A stretch of DNA of 64,000 nucleotides from NCBI RefSeq assembly GCF_004682045.1, contig NZ_QUZT01000008.1, forward strand, positions 1 to 64,000, read 5' to 3'. Positions within the stretch are counted from its first letter, which is position 1. Each line of letters begins with the position of its first letter. The DNA is from Pseudomonas nabeulensis. GTDB lineage: Bacteria; Pseudomonadota; Gammaproteobacteria; Pseudomonadales; Pseudomonadaceae. Below the pieces are notes generated by a model. The model saw nothing but the letters and a program-made list of their open reading frames with translations, ran no database searches and was not told the origin of the DNA. This document shows positions 54,184-62,680 of this stretch, one piece after another. The position numbers and the translations under genes were made by a program.

Positions 54184-55658
54184 GGCTGCAGGTCCAGTGC
54201 GGCAAGCAGGCGGTTTTTCTGCACCTTGCCGTAGTGGGAGCGCGGCAGTTCATCGATGAAGTAGACACGGCGCGGCACCTTGAAGCGCGACAGCTCGGCG
54301 CGGCAGTGGTCCATCAACTGTTGCGCCGACACGGCCTGCGAACCCTCCAGCACCACGGCCGCACACACCTGCTCACCCCATTCCAGATCGGCCAGGCCGA
54401 AGACGTGAACGTCCTGCACGCCGGGATGGCTCATCAGGCTTTGCTCAACCTCGCCGGGCTGCACGGATTTGCCGCCGCTGCGGATGATGTCCTTGCAGCG
54501 TCCCAATACCCGCAACAATCCATCGCTGCCGATACGCCCCAGATCGCCGCTGCGCAGCCAGCCGTTGTCCAAGGCCTTGGCGCTGAGATCGGGGAGTTGC
54601 CAGTAGCCACTCATCAATTGCGGGCCGCCGAGCAGGATTTCGCCGAGGCCATTGGCGTCGGGCCGGTCGATGCGGATGGCGGCGCTGAACAGCGGGCGGC
54701 CGACCACGCCTTCGCCGCTGTCACCCGATGCGCGTACCGCCGCCATTTGCGCGGGCGAGAGGTAGCAACTCCAAGGCGCCTCGGTCATGCCGTAGAGCAC
54801 GCCGATCCGCTCACTGAACAGGCTGCAAGAGCCTTCGAGCACTTCACCCGTCAGGGCGGCGGCGCCGACATCCAGGCTTTTGAAGGCCGGCAGATCAGCG
54901 GGCGCGCTGCCGGTTTCACGCAGCAGGCGCAGCAATTGCGTCGGCACCAGGGAGCTGAAGGCCACGTTGAATTCGGTGAGTTGGGCGATGAAGGTCTTGC
55001 CGTCGAAACGCCCGCCCAGAATCACCTGCCCGCCGCTGAGCACGTGCGCGAACACCGCCACCGCTGCTATCGGCCACAGCGGGCGCACGTTGAGCAGTAC
55101 ATCACCGACCGCCGCGCCCCGGCCCATGACGATGTTCTGCAAGACGGCACACAGGCTGGCATGGCGATGCATCACCGCCTTGGGCGTGCCGGTGGTGCCG
55201 CCGGTGTAGTTGAGCGAGGCCAACGCCTGGGGCGATTGGGCCGCACGCGCGGCAACGTCGACAACAGGATGTTCCGTGACGGCAGCCAGTGGCAGGCAAC
55301 GGATACCCAGCCCTTGCGCCACCCCGGCGTAGGCGTGGGAAAACAGCAGCAAGGCCGCGCCGGCGTCCTGCAATTGGGCGAGCAACTCATCGGCGGACAA
55401 GGACGGGTCCAACGGCACGCGCACGCGGCCGGTGGCCATGCAGCCGTAGTCGGCGAGCAAATAGTCGAGGCTGGCATCGGCCAACAAGGCCACGCGTGCA
55501 CCGGCCGGGATGTGCAATTGGTCCAACGCCTGACCGACGCCACTGAGGGCGCGATCCAGCTCGGCAAAGGTCAGTGTTTTTTGGTTGGCGGGCTCGTGCA
55601 ACGCGATGCGGTCCGGCCATTTGAAGGCTGCCTGACTCAGCAGCGTACTGATATCCAT
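54180..55658 (-). CDS. AMP-forming acyl-CoA synthetase/ligase
   Basis: 492-residue adenylate-forming enzyme that would activate a carboxylic acid to its CoA thioester. Motifs: NYTGGTTGTPKAVMHRHAS (P-loop, about 150), ERIGVLYGMTEAPWSC, WLRSGDLGRI, and the catalytic Lys in SHYGKVQKNRL at the C-terminus. The ATG at 55658 overlaps no motif; GTG at 55667 is less likely. It lies 3' of the alcohol dehydrogenase with overlapping ends, so the two form an operon. Substrate unknown; it fits an aromatic or medium-chain acid. Confidence 0.9.
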   Translation of the reverse strand: MDISTLLSQAAFKWPDRIALHEPANQKTLTFAELDRALSGVGQALDQLHIPAGARVALLADASLDYLLADYGCMATGRVRVPLDPSLSADELLAQLQDAGAALLLFSHAYAGVAQGLGIRCLPLAAVTEHPVVDVAARAAQSPQALASLNYTGGTTGTPKAVMHRHASLCAVLQNIVMGRGAAVGDVLLNVRPLWPIAAVAVFAHVLSGGQVILGGRFDGKTFIAQLTEFNVAFSSLVPTQLLRLLRETGSAPADLPAFKSLDVGAAALTGEVLEGSCSLFSERIGVLYGMTEAPWSCYLSPAQMAAVRASGDSGEGVVGRPLFSAAIRIDRPDANGLGEILLGGPQLMSGYWQLPDLSAKALDNGWLRSGDLGRIGSDGLLRVLGRCKDIIRSGGKSVQPGEVEQSLMSHPGVQDVHVFGLADLEWGEQVCAAVVLEGSQAVSAQQLMDHCRAELSRFKVPRRVYFIDELPRSHYGKVQKNRLLAALDLQP

Positions 55659-55660
55659 GC

Positions 55661-56683
55661 TTACCACCCACTCAACACAATGCGCCCATTGACCTGGCGT
55701 GACTCCAACAACGCATGGGCCTCGGCCACCTGGTGAAACGGCAATACGCGATCGATCAGCGGCGTGACCTGCCCCCCCTTGATCAACGCCAAGGCCAGGC
55801 GCACTTCTTCCAGCGTGGCACTGCCCGAGCCCTGCAGGCGAATCCGTCGGCCGATCAACAAGCCGGGATTAACCGGCACCGCCGCCGGCGCGACGTTGCC
55901 CAACACCACCACGCGCCCACCGAGGGCCATGCTGCGCAAGGTGTCTTCCAGGGTGCTGCCGAGGTTCTCCATGGCCACGTCCACGCCGCGCTTGCCGGTG
56001 AGTGTCCACACCTCGGCGCTGTAGCCGGCGCTGCTGACGATCACCTCATCGGCGCCCAGGCGGTGCAGGAATTCGCGTTTATCGGCGCTGCCAGTCACCG
56101 CGATCACGCGCGCGCCCGCAGCTTTCGCCAGTTGGATCTGATGCGCGCCGAGGCCGCCGCTGGCGCCGTTGATCAACACGGTCTCGCCGGGTTTGAGCGC
56201 CGCTTCGCCGTGCAGCGCACGCACGCTGGTGCCAATCGGGCAAGACGCCAATGCGGCCTGGACGTAAGCCAGCCCGTCGGGCAGTTCGATGGCGGAAATC
56301 GCCGGCACCCGCAGGTATTCGGCGTAGGCGCCTTCGGTGTCCACCGATGGCAGGCCGAGGGCGCGGCACAGGTCCTGGCGACCGCGCAGGCAGTCGCGGC
56401 ACTGGCCGCAGAAGCGCCGTTGATACACCACGACCCGAGCGCCCACCGTCAGATGATGGACGCCAACGCCCACCTCGACCACTTCCCCCGCCACTTCATG
56501 GCCCAACACCACACCGGTATGCGCCCCCGGCAAATGCCCGGCACGGTGCAGCAAATCATGATGACAAACCCCAGCCGCCTCAACTTTAACCAGCACTTCA
56601 CCGGCGCCAGCCTGCGGGGTGGGCACCTCCTCGACCTGCAATTGCTCCGGTCCACCGAAGGCTTTTAGAACTATGGCTTTCAT
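55661..56683 (-). CDS. Zinc-dependent alcohol dehydrogenase, MDR family
   Basis: 340-residue medium-chain dehydrogenase. It shows the catalytic zinc Cys in AGVCHHDLLHRAGH, GHEVAGEVVEVGVGV, the structural zinc cluster CGQCRDCLRGRQDLC (four Cys), and the NAD-binding GASGGLGAHQIQLAKAAGARV. Substrate is probably an alcohol or aldehyde in a degradation route. Divergent from the enoyl-CoA hydratase and first in an operon with the acyl-CoA ligase. Confidence 0.92.
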   Translation of the reverse strand: MKAIVLKAFGGPEQLQVEEVPTPQAGAGEVLVKVEAAGVCHHDLLHRAGHLPGAHTGVVLGHEVAGEVVEVGVGVHHLTVGARVVVYQRRFCGQCRDCLRGRQDLCRALGLPSVDTEGAYAEYLRVPAISAIELPDGLAYVQAALASCPIGTSVRALHGEAALKPGETVLINGASGGLGAHQIQLAKAAGARVIAVTGSADKREFLHRLGADEVIVSSAGYSAEVWTLTGKRGVDVAMENLGSTLEDTLRSMALGGRVVVLGNVAPAAVPVNPGLLIGRRIRLQGSGSATLEEVRLALALIKGGQVTPLIDRVLPFHQVAEAHALLESRQVNGRIVLSGW

Positions 56684-56712
56684 TTTTTATAACCGTTTTT
56701 GACCTGATAAGA

Positions 56713-56741
56713 ATATGTTCATATAACAAACATATTGTTTG
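56713..56741. promoter_or_regulatory. Overlapping palindromes in a divergent promoter
   Basis: ATATGTT-N9-AACATAT (56713-56735) overlaps CAAACA-TAT-TGTTTG (56727-56741) in the AT-rich gap between the alcohol dehydrogenase and the enoyl-CoA hydratase. Candidate IclR operator. Confidence 0.5.
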
Positions 56742-56831
56742 CATTGTGCACATGCTTTAAGTTTTCCTCACTTTGGCGCGGACCTCAAGGGGCAATCGCG
56801 TCTTTCTTTCACACCTGATGAACAGCCCTTA

Positions 56832-57533
56832 ATGACAGTCGACTATCAACCTATTGGCGATGGCATCCTGGTGGTTACCCTTAACCGCCAAGAGCGTCTC
56901 AACGCCCTGGACAGCCAGGCCAAACACGAATTGGCCGAGGCCTGGCAACGCGCCCAGGCCGACAGCGCCGTGCGCGCCATCGTGTTGCGCGGTGCCGGGG
57001 AGCGGGCGTTTTGCGCCGGCTCCGACCTCAAGGAAATCCAAACCACCGGCGAAACCGTCAGCAGCGACGTGCTCGCCCGCGCCCTGCCGGGCGTCGGCAA
57101 CGACTTGAGCAAGCCGGTGATTGCCGCCCTGCACGGCCACACACTGGGCCTGGGCATCAGCTTGGCGATTCACTGTGATTTCCGGATTGCCCGCCACGAC
57201 ACGCGCTTTCACTTCCCGGAAGTGCAGCACGGCATGTTGTCCGGTTTCAGCGCCATCACCCTGCCCAGCCTGATTGGTGAGGCCGCCGCGCTGGATATCA
57301 TGCTCAGCGCGCGCCAATTCGACGCGCAGCAAGCGCTGGCCATCGGCCTGGTCAACCAGGTGGTGGACGACGCCTACGCCAGTTCATTGGAATTGGCCGC
57401 ACGCCTGGCCAGCCACTCTGGCAAGGCGGTGGAATGGACCAAGATCCTGCTGCTGGCCGAACGCAAGGCCCGGCTTATCCGGCAGATGGCACTGGTCGAC
57501 CAGGCCCGCACGGACGTGATGCTGGGACGCTGA
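56832..57533 (+). CDS. Enoyl-CoA hydratase/isomerase family protein
   Basis: 233-residue crotonase-fold enzyme. Features: VVTLNRQERLNALDSQAKHELAEAW, the oxyanion-hole stretch FCAGSDLKEIQ, HGHTLGLGISLAIHCDFRIA, and RFHFPEVQHGMLSGFSA with the conserved Glu. The ATG at 56832 lacks a strong ribosome site; the frame runs on to 56739 but that region holds the divergent promoter. It likely hydrates or isomerises a CoA intermediate from the acyl-CoA ligase. Specific reaction unknown. Confidence 0.88.
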   Translation: MTVDYQPIGDGILVVTLNRQERLNALDSQAKHELAEAWQRAQADSAVRAIVLRGAGERAFCAGSDLKEIQTTGETVSSDVLARALPGVGNDLSKPVIAALHGHTLGLGISLAIHCDFRIARHDTRFHFPEVQHGMLSGFSAITLPSLIGEAAALDIMLSARQFDAQQALAIGLVNQVVDDAYASSLELAARLASHSGKAVEWTKILLLAERKARLIRQMALVDQARTDVMLGR

Positions 57534-57638
57534 TCCTTTCCCCATAACTAGAAACTGCCAACACAAAGCCTCCCCAGTACTGTCAGGAACTCCCACCACC
57601 AGGAATGGAACGCGGCACCTAAACACTGGAGCCTCACC

Positions 57639-60152
57639 ATGTCTCGCCCGTATACCCGCTCGCGTCCCAGGCTCAGCCTGTTGACCGTTGGCATCCTTGG
57701 GCTGTGTGCCCAACACACGGCCCAGGCCGAAGAAAAATCCCTGAGCAGCGATACCGCGCTGCAAACCGTGGTGGTCACCGGCGCCCGTGACAGCGGCCGC
57801 ACCGTGGCCAAGAGCCTGGCGCCGATCGATGTGATCAGCGCCGACGACCTCGCTCGTTCCGGCAAGCAGAACCTGCGCGATGCGCTGGCCGCCAGCGTGC
57901 CGTCCTATACCAACGCGGCAGGTTTTACCGGCGGCACCGGGCTGTCGGTCAAGTCGGCAACTTTGCGCGGCCTGGGTGGCAACCATGTGTTGGTGCTGGT
58001 CAACGGCAAGCGCCGTCACAACACGTCGCTGATCTTTGTGCAGACCGCCGCCACCTCCAGCGGCCAGTCGCCGGCTGACCTCGATTTGATCCCCATCGCC
58101 GCTGTCGACCACGTCGAAGTGCTACGTGACGGCGCAGCGGCGCAGTACGGTTCGGATGCGATTGCGGGGGTGATCAACATCATCCTAAAGCGCAACCACT
58201 CCGGCGGCAGCGGCAGCGCGTTGTACGGGCAATACGCCAACCGTGTGGGCGGCAAGGGCAACTTCGGTGCGCGGGGCCAGGGCCAGGTCAACCAGGGTTT
58301 CGAACTGCCCAATGATGGTTTCTTCAGCCTGAGTGCCGACGTCGGCATCCAGGAAAGCTCTAACGTGGCCGGCGCGGTGCCGGATCGCACCAGCATCTAT
58401 TTCCGTCAGAATGGCCAGCCCGACCCGCGCGAGACCAGCGAAAGCCGCTATCGCCAGCAATTGGGGCAGCCGCGCTCGCAGACCTACAACTTCGGCTACA
58501 ACGCCGAATTGCCGCTGAACCAGGATTACACGCTGTATTCGTTCTCCACCCTCAGCCACCGCAACTCCACCAGTTGGGGCACTTACCGCACGGCCAACTC
58601 GCCACAGAATATTGTCTCGGTGTACCCGGACGGTTTCTCGCCGCGTTTCGTGGTGGAAGAAGACGACTTCCAAAGCGTGTTCGGCGTGCGCAACGATGAC
58701 CTGCTCGGCTGGGCCTGGGACCTGAGCACCAGCTACGGCTACAACAACGCCAACACCCGCAACGAGCGCTCGTTGAACCCCTCTCTCGGCCCCGACAGCC
58801 CGCAGAATATGGACGGCGGCAACCTGATTGCCAGCCAGTGGACCAACAACCTCGACCTGACCCGCTCGTTCGACACCGGCCTGTTCGATAAGCCCTTGAA
58901 CGTCTCCACCGGCCTTGAGTTCCGCCGCGACGGCTTCGAAATCCAGGCCGGCGAATACGCCTCCTATGCCGATGGCGGCTACGTGTTCCCCGCCGGCAGC
59001 CCGCTGGCCGGCCAGCGCCCCAACCCCGGCGCGCCTGGCCTGGTGGGGTTCACCCCGGCGGACGCACATAACTATTCGCGCACCAACACCGCCGCCTACG
59101 TGGATTTCAGCCAGAGCCTCACGGACAAGTGGGACGTGAGCCTGGCCGGGCGTTTTGAGCACTACAGCGATTTTGGCGACACCGGCAGCGGCAAGTTCTC
59201 CACCCGCTACGCGTTCACCCCACAATTCGCCGTGCGCGGTACGGTGAGCAACGGTTTCCGAGCGCCGTCCCTGCAACAGCAGTTCTACTCCTCGTCGCTG
59301 ACCGCCTGGCGCACCAGCCCGCTCAACGGGCAGTTGGAGCAGGCCACCACCCGCTACGTGACGGTGGACGACGCCGCCGGCAAGGCTCTGGGCGCCAAGC
59401 AACTCAAGCCTGAACGCTCGATGAACTACAGCCTCGGGTTTGTCGCCACGCCCACCGACAACCTGGACGTGACCGTCGACCTGTACCAGATCGACATCAA
59501 GGACCGCATCCTGCAAACCAGTAACCTGCAAGGCACCGCCGTGTCCAACGTGCTGGCCGCCCAGGGCCTGGACCCGAACCAGATCATCTCCTACTTCGGC
59601 AACCTGGCCGACACCCGCACCCGTGGCATCGACCTGGTGGCGGACTATCGCTATGACCTGGGCCGCTACGGCAAGACCAAGTGGACCTTGCTCAGCAACC
59701 AGAGCCTGCAAACCATCGAGAAGATCAAGGAACCCGCCGCACTCGCCGGCACCGGTGTGAGCGCCGTGGGCCGTGACCGCCAGGGCAACCTGACCTCGGC
59801 GTACCCAAAGAACACCACCTCGCTGAATGCCGCGTGGCAACTGGGGGACTTCGAGGTCAACCTCAAGGAAACCCGTTACTCCAAGGTCACCGGGCGCAAC
59901 CAGATTTCCGCCAGCCGCGATGAAGTGATCAAGCCGGCGTTCATCACCGACCTGAGTGTGGGTTACTGGCTGAGCGATGCGGTGAAAATCACCGTAGGCG
60001 GCGAGAACATCTTCGACAAACGCCCCGAACAGTTGAATGACGAAGCCAAGCGTTACTACTTCTTCCCCACCGACAACCCGACCTACAGCTGGTATTCGCC
60101 CTACGGCCTGGAAGGCGCGTACTACTTCGCTAAAGTCGACGTGAGCTGGTAA
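57639..60152 (+). CDS. TonB-dependent outer-membrane receptor
   Basis: 837-residue receptor without an STN domain. Signal peptide 1-30, TonB box-like TVVVTGARDS near 44, plug to about 185 (VISADDLARSGKQNLRDAL, HVEVLRDGAAAQYGSDAIAGVINIIL), barrel ending YYFAKVDVSW. Homologues of this type import substrates other than Fe-siderophores in many catabolic clusters. Its stop overlaps the ATG of the transporter gene by one base, so the substrate probably passes on to that carrier. Confidence 0.92.
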   Translation: MSRPYTRSRPRLSLLTVGILGLCAQHTAQAEEKSLSSDTALQTVVVTGARDSGRTVAKSLAPIDVISADDLARSGKQNLRDALAASVPSYTNAAGFTGGTGLSVKSATLRGLGGNHVLVLVNGKRRHNTSLIFVQTAATSSGQSPADLDLIPIAAVDHVEVLRDGAAAQYGSDAIAGVINIILKRNHSGGSGSALYGQYANRVGGKGNFGARGQGQVNQGFELPNDGFFSLSADVGIQESSNVAGAVPDRTSIYFRQNGQPDPRETSESRYRQQLGQPRSQTYNFGYNAELPLNQDYTLYSFSTLSHRNSTSWGTYRTANSPQNIVSVYPDGFSPRFVVEEDDFQSVFGVRNDDLLGWAWDLSTSYGYNNANTRNERSLNPSLGPDSPQNMDGGNLIASQWTNNLDLTRSFDTGLFDKPLNVSTGLEFRRDGFEIQAGEYASYADGGYVFPAGSPLAGQRPNPGAPGLVGFTPADAHNYSRTNTAAYVDFSQSLTDKWDVSLAGRFEHYSDFGDTGSGKFSTRYAFTPQFAVRGTVSNGFRAPSLQQQFYSSSLTAWRTSPLNGQLEQATTRYVTVDDAAGKALGAKQLKPERSMNYSLGFVATPTDNLDVTVDLYQIDIKDRILQTSNLQGTAVSNVLAAQGLDPNQIISYFGNLADTRTRGIDLVADYRYDLGRYGKTKWTLLSNQSLQTIEKIKEPAALAGTGVSAVGRDRQGNLTSAYPKNTTSLNAAWQLGDFEVNLKETRYSKVTGRNQISASRDEVIKPAFITDLSVGYWLSDAVKITVGGENIFDKRPEQLNDEAKRYYFFPTDNPTYSWYSPYGLEGAYYFAKVDVSW

Positions 60153-61465
60153 TGACTAACTTCGAACGCCCGGCGGCCGTCTTTGACCAACGCCTGTACC
60201 GCAAACTGGCGTGGCGGATCATGCCGTTCCTGTTCCTGTGCTTTGTGCTCAATTGGCTGGACCGGGTCAACATCAGCTTTGCGCACTTGCAGTTCAAGAC
60301 CGACCTGAACATCAGCGACGCCACGTTCGGCATCATCGTCGGGGTGTTCTCCATCGGTTACCTGCTGTTCGAGATCCCCAGCAACTTGCTGCTGGAAAAG
60401 ATCGGCGCGAAGAAAACCATGATGCGCATCATGGTGCTGTGGGGGCTGGTGACCATCGCCACGGCGTTTGCCCAGACCCCGGCGCAGTTCTATGTGCTGC
60501 GGGTGTTGTTGGGCGCGGCCGAGGCCGGGTTCTTTCCGGGGGTGATCCTGTACCTCACCTACTGGTTTCCGGCCAGCCACCGGGCGCGCATCACCTCGCG
60601 CTTCATCATGGCAATTGCGGTGTGCGGGATCATCGGCGGGCCGCTGTCCACGGGCATCATGGGGCACTTCGCGGGCGTCGGCGGCTTTACCGGTTGGCAA
60701 TGGTTGTTTGTGATCACCGGTATTCCGCCGGTGCTCGCGGGGTTGTTCGCCTGGTATTGGCTGGATGACAAACCGGCGTCGGCCAAGTGGTTGAGCGCCG
60801 ATGAAAAAGCCGCTATCGAACAGGCCCTGGCCCATGAACGCCAGCAGCGCAAACCCGGCGGGCATACGCGGTTTATCGAGGCGCTGAAGGACCGCAAGGT
60901 GTGGTTCATCACCCTGGCGTACTGCCTGACCATCATGTGCACCGGCAACGTCACCAATATTTGGGCGCCGTCGATCATCCGCGATTCCGGCGTAAGCAAC
61001 CTCGGGCAACTGGGGCTGTTGTCGGCGCTGCCCTATGTGGTCGGCGTGGGCGTGATGTTGTGGGCGTGTCGGCATTCGGACGTGCAACAAGAGCGGCGTT
61101 GGCACTTCGCCGTGGGCGGCCTGACGGCGGCGCTGGCGATGCTGGTATTGCCCAATTTTCTGTTCAGCCCGTATTCGGCGATTGCCGTGTTGACCCTGAT
61201 GACCAGCGGCTACCTGGTGGCCACGGCGATTTTCTGGACCATCCCCACGTATTACCTGTCGGACCACGCCAAGGCCGCCGGCCTGGCGCTGGTCAATTGC
61301 TGCGGGCAGATCAGCAGCCTGCTCACGCCGATCATGATCGGCGCAATCAAGACCTCCACCGGCAGCATCAGCCTTGCCTTGTACATCGTCGCAGCGCTGG
61401 TGGCAGTGGGCACGTTGATCCTGTTGTTCGGCGTTCCACGCAGCGCCCTGCGCGACGCTTCCTGA
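60152..61465 (+). CDS. MFS transporter, anion:cation symporter (ACS) type
   Basis: 437-residue twelve-helix carrier. ACS-family blocks: MPFLFLCFVLNWLDRVNISFAHLQF, FSIGYLLFEIPSNLLLEKIGAKK, and RVLLGAAEAGFFPGVILYLTYWFP. Members take up organic anions such as sugar acids and aromatic acids. Its start codon overlaps the stop of the TonB receptor, tying outer- and inner-membrane uptake together. Confidence 0.92.
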   Translation: MTNFERPAAVFDQRLYRKLAWRIMPFLFLCFVLNWLDRVNISFAHLQFKTDLNISDATFGIIVGVFSIGYLLFEIPSNLLLEKIGAKKTMMRIMVLWGLVTIATAFAQTPAQFYVLRVLLGAAEAGFFPGVILYLTYWFPASHRARITSRFIMAIAVCGIIGGPLSTGIMGHFAGVGGFTGWQWLFVITGIPPVLAGLFAWYWLDDKPASAKWLSADEKAAIEQALAHERQQRKPGGHTRFIEALKDRKVWFITLAYCLTIMCTGNVTNIWAPSIIRDSGVSNLGQLGLLSALPYVVGVGVMLWACRHSDVQQERRWHFAVGGLTAALAMLVLPNFLFSPYSAIAVLTLMTSGYLVATAIFWTIPTYYLSDHAKAAGLALVNCCGQISSLLTPIMIGAIKTSTGSISLALYIVAALVAVGTLILLFGVPRSALRDAS

Positions 61466-61486
61466 CCTTTTTTGATGGACATTTCC

Positions 61487-62671
61487 ATGACCGATTACCT
61501 TGCCCTCGCCCACCAACTCGCTGCGCAAATCCAACCCGGCGCCGCCGACCGCGATGCCGGCAGGATCTTGCCGTATGCCCAGCTCGACCTGATCCGCGAG
61601 TCGGGCCTCGGTGCCGCGCGCGTGCCCACCGAATTGGGCGGCGGTGACGTCAGCCAACTGCAAGTGGCGCAGATTTTCATCACGCTGGCCAAGGCCGATC
61701 CGAGCGTCGCGCAGGCGTTGTTTCCGCACTTTGCCACCGTCGAACATTTGCGCCTGATCGCCAGCCCGGCGCAGCAACGCGAATACCTCGGTGCGTTTGC
61801 CGAACGCCAGTTATCGTCCGGCGCGATTGCCGAGCGCAGCGGCACCTTTCGCGGTGAGATCCACACGCGCCTGGAACGTCGCGGCGACCAGTGGGTGCTC
61901 AATGGCAGCAAGTTCTACAGCACCGGTTGCCTGTTTGCCGACCTGCTGAAAATCCAGGCGGTGGACGAGGCCGGTAACGCGGTATACGTGATGCTGCCCG
62001 CCGACACCGCCGGCATTACCTTGCTGGATGACTGGGACGGCATGGGCCAACGCGTTACCGCCAGCGGTAGCACTTTGCTGGAAGAGGTGCAGGTACGCCC
62101 GGAGCAGGTGATCCCGTTGGCACAGTGGTACCAACGCCGCAACTATATCGGTGCCAGCGCGCAATTGATCCACTGTGCCCTGGATGTCGGCATCGGCCTG
62201 GCCGCGCTGGATGACGCCGTGGCCTGGGCGCGCAGCGGTACGCGACCCGTGCGGGAAAGTGGTGTGGATTCGGCACGTCAGGATCCTTACATCCTGCACA
62301 CCCTGGGCGATTTGGCGGCACGTATCCACGGCGCCGAAGCGCTGGTGGAGAAAGCCGCCGGCGCGGTGGACCTGGCAGCGCGTACGCAGTTGCAGGGGTT
62401 GGCGGAGGGTGAGGCACTGGAGGCGATTCTGGTGAAGTCCTCGATTGCGGTGGCCGAAGCCAAGATCGCCTCGACCCGCGCCGCCTTGTTTGTGTGCGAA
62501 CGCCTGTACGAAGTCGGCGGCGCCGCCACCACGCAGTCGCGCTACAACTTCGACCGCCACTGGCGCAATGCACGCACCCACACCACCCACGACGCGCTGG
62601 CCTACAAGTACAAGGCCATCGGCGACTACCTGCTGAACGCCAAGGCACCGCCGATTGCGTTTACTTATTGA
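61487..62671 (+). CDS. Acyl-CoA dehydrogenase-fold flavoprotein, SfnB/DszC-like
   Basis: 394-residue member of the acyl-CoA dehydrogenase superfamily, nearest in pattern to SfnB/DszC flavin-dependent monooxygenases. Evidence: RILPYAQLDLIRESGLGAARVPTELGGGDVS, AIAERSGTFRGEIHTRLERRGDQWVLNGSKFYSTGCLFAD, and AEALVEKAAGAVDLAA (by position). The catalytic Glu of true acyl-CoA dehydrogenases is not obvious. Such enzymes use reduced FMN supplied by a separate reductase, which is not seen here. ATG at 61487. Confidence 0.85.
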   Translation: MTDYLALAHQLAAQIQPGAADRDAGRILPYAQLDLIRESGLGAARVPTELGGGDVSQLQVAQIFITLAKADPSVAQALFPHFATVEHLRLIASPAQQREYLGAFAERQLSSGAIAERSGTFRGEIHTRLERRGDQWVLNGSKFYSTGCLFADLLKIQAVDEAGNAVYVMLPADTAGITLLDDWDGMGQRVTASGSTLLEEVQVRPEQVIPLAQWYQRRNYIGASAQLIHCALDVGIGLAALDDAVAWARSGTRPVRESGVDSARQDPYILHTLGDLAARIHGAEALVEKAAGAVDLAARTQLQGLAEGEALEAILVKSSIAVAEAKIASTRAALFVCERLYEVGGAATTQSRYNFDRHWRNARTHTTHDALAYKYKAIGDYLLNAKAPPIAFTY

Positions 62672-62680
62672 GCCTTGGAT

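Noticed and set aside
58185..59840. A 551-codon open frame on the minus strand
   Set aside because: It is antisense to the TonB receptor, has low-complexity Gly/Val/Gln-rich composition and no motifs; a GC-rich shadow.
60122..61777. A 551-codon open frame on the minus strand
   Set aside because: Antisense to the ACS transporter and the flavoprotein gene, rich in Arg/His/Gln with no family features.
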